Source of the DNA: an uncultured bacterium
GTDB lineage: Bacteria; Bacteroidota; Bacteroidia; Bacteroidales; Bacteroidaceae
Assembly: GCA_905215345.1 (NCBI GenBank)
Contig: CAJMPR010000003.1
Location: 124,001-188,000, forward strand
Length of the DNA stretch: 64,000 nucleotides
Direction of reading: 5' to 3'
A model generated the notes under the pieces. The model made no database searches. It worked only from the letters and a program-made list of their open reading frames with translations, and was not told the origin of the DNA. Below, one piece after another: positions 59,743 through 64,000 of the stretch. The position numbers and the translations under genes were made by a program. The first letter of the stretch is position 1. Each line of letters begins with the position of its first letter.

Positions 59743-60954
59743 ATGAAACGAATATTTATACTAAGCGCCATCCTCCTGACCTGCATAAGGATAGGCGCAC
59801 AAAATAATAACATTGATGTTATACTTCGCCAGATTGAAGCGAATAATAAAGAGCTAAAGGCTAACGCACAACTTATTTCTTCGCAGAAACTGGAGAATAA
59901 AGCGACAAATAATTTGCCCGACCCAACCCTTTCGTATGCCCACCTTTGGGATTCAACAAACAGTGGTGAGACAGTGGGCGAACTGGTAGTTTCGCAGAGT
60001 TTCGATTTTCCCACCCTATACGCCACACGCGGACAGATGAACCGCTACAAGGGTGGTGCGCTCGATGCACAAGCAACAGCCATGCGGCAACAAATTTTGT
60101 TACAAGCCAAGGAAGTCTGCCTGGACATCATCCTGTTGCAACGTCAGCAGATGTTATTGGATGAGCGGCTGAAGAATGCCGAGGAGTTATCCGCCATGTA
60201 CGCCAAACGATTGGCTACGGGTGACGCCAATGTGCTGGAAACCAACAAAATCAATCTGGAGTTATTAAACGTGCGTACCGAATCACGCATGAACAACGTA
60301 GCCTTGAATAACAAGTTGAAGGAGTTAATGGCACTGAATGGTGACCAACCTCTGACAGTTGATGACAATATAGCTGATACCGGCAATTTTACGTTAACAG
60401 ACTATCCTCTCATTCCAATCCCGGCAGATTTCCGGCAGGTATGTGACGACTTACTGGCTACCGACCCCACTCTGCAATCATTTAACAGCGAAAGTGTGGC
60501 TGCCCGTAAACAGATTTCAGCCAGCAAACAAGGTTGGTTGCCAAAGTTGGAACTGGGTTATCGCCGTAACACCGAGTCAAGACACCCGTTGAACGGTGTT
60601 GTGGTAGGTTTCTCTTTCCCGCTTTTTGAGAACAAGGGAAAGGTGAAGATTGCGAAAGCGCAAGCAATGAATATTGATTTCCAAAAGGACAACGCAAGGT
60701 TGAAAGCCAGTTCCGAGTTATGGCAACTTTACGAAGAGGCTCGTAGTCTGCATACCTCTATGCAAGAATATGAACAGGCTTTCCGCAGTCAGCAAGACCT
60801 GTCACTGCTGAAACAAGCGCTTGTAGGCGGACAAATCAACATGATAGAATATTTTGTAGAAGTCTCCGTAGTTTATCAAAGCAAAACAAACTTGCTGCAA
60901 CTGGAAAACCAGTATCAGAAGGCAATGGCACGGATGTACAAAAGCAGGCTGTGA
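59743..60954 (+). CDS. TolC-family outer-membrane efflux channel (CzcC/CusC-like)
   Basis: 403-aa exported protein: signal peptide (ILSAILLTCIRIGAQ), then the long helical hairpins and short beta strands of the OEP/TolC fold (LILRQIEANNKEL-like start IDVILRQIEANNKELKANAQLISSQKLENKA, then LPDPTLSYAHLW). It completes the tripartite efflux system with the two preceding genes. Its stop lies in a hairpin shared with the convergent methyltransferase gene. Confidence 0.88.
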   Translation: MKRIFILSAILLTCIRIGAQNNNIDVILRQIEANNKELKANAQLISSQKLENKATNNLPDPTLSYAHLWDSTNSGETVGELVVSQSFDFPTLYATRGQMNRYKGGALDAQATAMRQQILLQAKEVCLDIILLQRQQMLLDERLKNAEELSAMYAKRLATGDANVLETNKINLELLNVRTESRMNNVALNNKLKELMALNGDQPLTVDDNIADTGNFTLTDYPLIPIPADFRQVCDDLLATDPTLQSFNSESVAARKQISASKQGWLPKLELGYRRNTESRHPLNGVVVGFSFPLFENKGKVKIAKAQAMNIDFQKDNARLKASSELWQLYEEARSLHTSMQEYEQAFRSQQDLSLLKQALVGGQINMIEYFVEVSVVYQSKTNLLQLENQYQKAMARMYKSRL

Positions 60955-60977
60955 TTTAAGAAACTGTTTTCTTAATC
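60953..60977. terminator. Bidirectional hairpin between convergent genes
   Basis: GATTTAAGAAA (60953-60963) can pair with TTTTCTTAATC (60967-60977) with one mismatch. It covers the ends of both the channel gene and the minus-strand methyltransferase. Confidence 0.5.
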
Positions 60978-62456
60978 ACTTATCAGCATTTTTACCGCTT
61001 CCGGCAAGTATCCGCTACGAATCCGCCACTCCTGCGGATAAAGATTGTTGGCACGATTACCGATATTCTTAACAAAACCGAGAGGCACATTCCTATAAGT
61101 AAGTAAAACCACTCCGCGAGGGGCTGCATCCGAAAGGGTGACAGCCTCTTTGCGTAAATAGGCGATAGCCTGTTCGTAAGAGACTTCCTCGCGAGGAAAG
61201 GCATCGGGCTTTAACTGTAAACTCATAGACAGCGCATGGTGGGGAATCCAGTCTTTACCTTTAAGTTCGGCAACACCTATCCCCGCCTGCACAACACGAA
61301 GCGACGAACGAAGAGAGGATAATGCCGGTAAGTAATCTTTCGGAAAAGCATTGACATTTCCTTCCTTTAAGATAAGTTCATATTCATCCGGAGCAAGAAG
61401 CCAATCACGTAATGCCGAGAGTTGTTCTTTGGAGACTCCCAGAGTCTTGCCTCCCTTATCCCAGAATTTACGGGACTCAGACCTCAGGTTTACAGAGCTG
61501 GAGTTGACCTTTACGGAACCGGAGTACAGGTTTGGCTTACGAAGTACAGCCAGAAAAAATCCTTCTCCTCTCGTTACATGAGGCAGAAAACGGTAGACCG
61601 GAAAGTCTTCACCCGGCAACAGGTTTCCCGTTATGTGCCAATCGGCAGGTACATCAAGTGGCAATACCTCAGCTCCGAACTCATCTCGTATCCAACGGAT
61701 ATTTTCTTCGTCTTCTTTCGTATTATAAGTACAGGTGCTATATATAAGGATACCACCGGGTTTCAAACAAGGCCAGATGTCTGCAATGATGCGTCGCTGA
61801 CGCTGCCAGCAGTTCTCCACATTCTCCTCACTCCACTCACTCACTGCTACCGGGTCTTTACGGAACATTCCTTCACCGGAACAAGGTACATCGGTCAATA
61901 CCACATCGAAGAAGTTCTCCAGAGCGGCAAAGTCAGCCGGATCGTTATTGGTAACCACCACATCGGGATGTCCCCACTTCGTTAGGTTCTCCGCCAATAT
62001 CTGCGAGCGGTTACGGATTACTTCATTAGCCACCAGAAGGCTGCCCTCAGGAAGGACACTGCGGGCATGCGTCGACTTACCGCCGGGAGCCGCACAGAGG
62101 TCTAGCATCACGACGGGGGTATCACCCACATATTGTTTCAACGCCTGTTCCACAAACATGGACGAGGCCTCTTGCACATAATAATAACCGGTATGAAACA
62201 GGGGATCGAATGTAAAGGTAAGACGTTCGTCAAGATAGAAACCTGATGTACACCAAGGAACAGGGGGTAATTGACAATTGACAATTGAAAGTTGACGGTT
62301 GGCGGTACTATTTCCTTCTATAGACGACTCTGCTTTCAGCTTATTCAAGCGGAGGCTGACAGGTTGCTCTTTCTCCAAAGAAGTAAAGAGTTTATCAGCT
62401 CCTTCATCTCCTAAAAGGGTACGGGTATATGTAGTAAAGGATGAGGGTAATTTCAT
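60972..62456 (-). CDS. RNA cytosine-C5 methyltransferase (NOL1/NOP2/Sun, RsmF-like)
   Basis: 494-aa SAM-dependent enzyme expected to methylate a cytosine in rRNA (or tRNA). The SAM-binding motif is VMLDLCAAPGGKSTHARSVL. The two catalytic cysteines are in TDVPCSGEGMFRKD and IYSTCTYN. The C-terminal part (from about residue 340) is an RsmF-type RNA-binding extension (GKDWIPHHALSMSL ... AVTLSDAAPRGVVLLTYRNVPLGFVKNIGNRANNLYPQEWRIR). Residues about 48-63 (GNSTANRQLSIVNCQL) are encoded by short tandem TTGACAA-type repeats (62269-62306) that otherwise look intergenic. A second variable linker lies around residues 315-330. Confidence 0.87.
   Translation of the reverse strand: MKLPSSFTTYTRTLLGDEGADKLFTSLEKEQPVSLRLNKLKAESSIEGNSTANRQLSIVNCQLPPVPWCTSGFYLDERLTFTFDPLFHTGYYYVQEASSMFVEQALKQYVGDTPVVMLDLCAAPGGKSTHARSVLPEGSLLVANEVIRNRSQILAENLTKWGHPDVVVTNNDPADFAALENFFDVVLTDVPCSGEGMFRKDPVAVSEWSEENVENCWQRQRRIIADIWPCLKPGGILIYSTCTYNTKEDEENIRWIRDEFGAEVLPLDVPADWHITGNLLPGEDFPVYRFLPHVTRGEGFFLAVLRKPNLYSGSVKVNSSSVNLRSESRKFWDKGGKTLGVSKEQLSALRDWLLAPDEYELILKEGNVNAFPKDYLPALSSLRSSLRVVQAGIGVAELKGKDWIPHHALSMSLQLKPDAFPREEVSYEQAIAYLRKEAVTLSDAAPRGVVLLTYRNVPLGFVKNIGNRANNLYPQEWRIRSGYLPEAVKMLISD
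62269..62306. repeat. Tandem heptamer repeat inside a coding region
   Basis: TTGACAA-type heptamers in tandem (from ATTGACAATTGACAATTGAA to GGTTGGCGG). The style is that of Bacteroides intergenic repeats, but here it is within the N-terminal part of the methyltransferase gene and open on the minus strand. Confidence 0.8.
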
Positions 62457-62569
62457 TTTTTCTCATTAATTACCGCAAATATCAAAAAAATATCGTCTCT
62501 TTGCAACTTTCTGAAGAAGAAGATACGTCTAACTCACAAAGAAACAAATAACTTAAAAACAATAAAATT

Positions 62570-63292
62570 ATGAAACGTATCATTTTTGCATTCATGACAG
62601 CCATGCTGCTGTGTACATTGGTTCAGGGGAAATCCAGGATCGTTACTGAAAACGATAGCTTGGGAAACAAGAAAAGAGTAATCGAATTAAGAGACACCGT
62701 CATCGACGGGAAGGCGGTAGCAGATACCCTCAGCGTTACGACTTACGAAGACAGTTCCAGTACGAATGAAGAAAGTGGTGATAATTACAAACATCACAGT
62801 CGCGCCTACGATTTCGGCTGGAATCTGGGACACGATGCCAAAGAAGCCGCTATTGCCATTACAGCCATTGTTTTTGTATTCGGTTTCCCGTTAATTATCA
62901 TATTCATTATATTCTTCTTCCGTTATAAGAACCGTAAGGCCAAATACCGCCTGGTGGAACAGGCTTTAGCAAGCGGACAACCATTACCGGAGAACCTTAT
63001 CAAAGAGGCCCAGGCAATAGACATCCGCAGCAAAGGAATTAATAATGTCTTCATGGGTATAGGACTGTTTATCTTCCTTTGGGCTATCACTGGAGAATTT
63101 GGAATAGGATGCATCGGTTTACTCATAATGTTCACCGGATTCGGACAATTGGTTATTTTCTATACCCAACAAGGCAAAGAGAAAAAGCCGTACACTCCAA
63201 CTCCTACAGAATATAATGAAAAGATTGGGAGAAGTGACATAAAGCCCGATTGCATAGATAATAACAACCAAGAGAAGGATGAAGAAAGATGA
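62570..63292 (+). CDS. DUF6249-like membrane protein
   Basis: 240-aa protein: signal-like N-terminus (IIFAFMTAMLLCTLVQG), a short periplasmic stretch, a membrane helix (AAIAITAIVFVFGFPLIIIFIIFFFRY), a cytoplasmic KNRKAKYRLVEQALASGQPLPENLIKEA segment and two more helices (GIGLFIFLWAI and IGCIGLLIMFTGFGQLVIFY). This arrangement matches DUF6249 proteins that precede ECF sigma factor genes in Bacteroides. It overlaps the sigma gene by 4 nt, so a link to its regulation is likely. Confidence 0.72.
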   Translation: MKRIIFAFMTAMLLCTLVQGKSRIVTENDSLGNKKRVIELRDTVIDGKAVADTLSVTTYEDSSSTNEESGDNYKHHSRAYDFGWNLGHDAKEAAIAITAIVFVFGFPLIIIFIIFFFRYKNRKAKYRLVEQALASGQPLPENLIKEAQAIDIRSKGINNVFMGIGLFIFLWAITGEFGIGCIGLLIMFTGFGQLVIFYTQQGKEKKPYTPTPTEYNEKIGRSDIKPDCIDNNNQEKDEER

Positions 63293-63834
63293 GTCAACTC
63301 AATGATATATCGTTAGTCGCACAGGTCGTGGTGTTTCGTAACACCAGGGCCTTCGACCAGTTGATAGGAAAGTATCAGTCGCCCATACGACGTTTCTTTC
63401 TGCATCTGACTTGCGGCGACAGCGAATTGAGCGATGACTTGGCACAAGATACATTTATCAAAGTATATACAAACCTGGCTCTATTCAAAAATTTGTCCAG
63501 CTTCTCAACTTGGCTCTACCGTATTGCTTATAATGTATTTTATGATTATCTTCGCACTCGGAAAGAAACTGACGATCTGGAAACATTCCGGGTAGACGCT
63601 CAATGCAGTACGCTGCAGAAAGACATAGGTCAGCACATGGATATTTATCGTGCGCTGAGTATGTTAAAAGAAACAGAACGCACTTGTATCACTCTCTTTT
63701 ACATGGAAGACCAGAGTATAGAGAAAATTGCGGGAATTACCGGATGTCCGGCGGGAACTGTGAAAAGCCACCTCTCGCGGGCGAAAGAAAAAATGGCTAC
63801 ATATTTAAAACAAAATGGTTATGATGGAAAATGA
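63289..63834 (+). CDS. ECF-type RNA polymerase sigma factor
   Basis: 181-aa sigma-70 family protein with only regions 2 and 4. Region 2: DDLAQDTFIKVYTNL ... SFSTWLYRIAYNVFYDYLR. Region 4: TERTCITLFYMEDQSIEKIAGITGCPAGTVKSHLSRAKEKM. It overlaps the preceding gene by 4 nt and the next gene by 14 nt, forming a tight operon with a putative membrane partner and a putative anti-sigma protein. Confidence 0.9.
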   Translation: MSQLNDISLVAQVVVFRNTRAFDQLIGKYQSPIRRFFLHLTCGDSELSDDLAQDTFIKVYTNLALFKNLSSFSTWLYRIAYNVFYDYLRTRKETDDLETFRVDAQCSTLQKDIGQHMDIYRALSMLKETERTCITLFYMEDQSIEKIAGITGCPAGTVKSHLSRAKEKMATYLKQNGYDGK

Positions 63835-64000
63835 TGATAAACTCATAGTTTCTTTCTTCGCCGCCAACCGGCAAGAAATAGCTGACAATGGCTTCACACG
63901 TCGAGTAATGCGCCATCTGCCCGACCGTACCCACCGGATTTCACAAATGTGGGTAACTTTCTGCTTCACACTGGCACTGGTACTATTCTTCGTTCTCGAC
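63821..64000 (+). CDS. DUF5056-like putative anti-sigma protein (partial, runs off the window)
   Basis: First 60 codons of a gene starting at 63821 (MMENDDKLIVSFFAANRQEIADNGFTRRVMRHLPDR), followed by a hydrophobic helix (WVTFCFTLALVLFFVLD) at the window edge. Overlap with the sigma gene, the short cytoplasmic N-terminus and the single helix suit a DUF5056-type membrane partner that holds the sigma factor. It could be longer or have further domains beyond the window. Confidence 0.7.
   Translation, partial: MMENDDKLIVSFFAANRQEIADNGFTRRVMRHLPDRTHRISQMWVTFCFTLALVLFFVLD

Noticed and set aside
1..64000. CRISPR arrays, tRNA or rRNA genes, insertion sequences, integrase
   Set aside because: I looked for spaced direct repeats, clover-leaf patterns, transposase motifs and tyrosine-recombinase motifs and saw none. 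The tandem heptamers have no spacers and are not CRISPR.

Overview
The window is Bacteroides-type DNA. The signs are SusC/SusD genes, fimbrillin lipoproteins, tra genes named as in Bacteroides conjugative transposons, -7 boxes of the form TAnnTTTG (several are exactly TATCTTTG), and almost no Shine-Dalgarno sites. Positions 1 to about 36,500 look like part of an integrated conjugative element (ICE). From about 36,800 on it is ordinary chromosome, starting at ppk1. No integrase is visible, so the left end of the element lies outside the window.

Region 1 (17-11463) is a same-strand array of seven fimbrillin-like lipoproteins. All have a signal peptide with lipobox and a Ser/Thr-Arg site soon after it, as in type V pilins cut by an Arg-specific protease. 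The later members add BspA-type leucine-rich repeats, a second fimbrillin domain or GLUG repeats. An AraC-type regulator follows (11660-12544). Region 2 (12588-14690) holds rteC and a DUF1016/YhcG PDDEXK nuclease with its own terminators. Region 3 (14755-18452, minus) is mobC-mobB-mobA. Region 4 (18453-19146) is a hairpin-rich divergent intergenic region, a candidate oriT. Region 5 (19147-31216, plus) is the transfer operon: a traA-like ParA ATPase, three DUF3408 proteins, traD-like, traE, F, G, a DUF3876 lipoprotein, traI, J, K, L, M, N, O, Q and a tiny membrane protein, closed by a strong terminator. No traP is seen. Region 6 (31348-36031, minus) is a maintenance module: an orphan protein with a C-terminal LOTUS/OST-HTH-like domain, then small orphans with PcfJ and PcfK homologues. 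Region 7 (36032-36863) has no convincing gene but carries large inverted repeats and probably the element/chromosome junction.

The chromosomal part holds ppk1 and a PiT phosphate transporter with a PhoU-like tail (polyphosphate/phosphate module), cca, a lipoprotein, a minus-strand susC-susD-M64 peptidase operon behind a long structured leader, a stand-alone receiver protein, an ABC-F ATPase, a flavin disulfide oxidoreductase, a heavy-metal RND efflux operon, an RNA m5C methyltransferase, and the start of an ECF sigma / DUF5056 operon.

The most notable non-gene signals are: a 13-mer (ACCACTAAAATCC) in front of four transfer genes; a 58-bp repeat shared by the mob-tra intergenic region and traD; a hairpin repeat family with a conserved 20-nt core and variable tandem arms, which supplies the stop codons of ppk1, the phosphate transporter and cca; an in-frame short-tandem-repeat insertion in the RNA methyltransferase; and a roughly 470-nt leader with stacked inverted repeats and a terminator-like hairpin before the susC-like gene.
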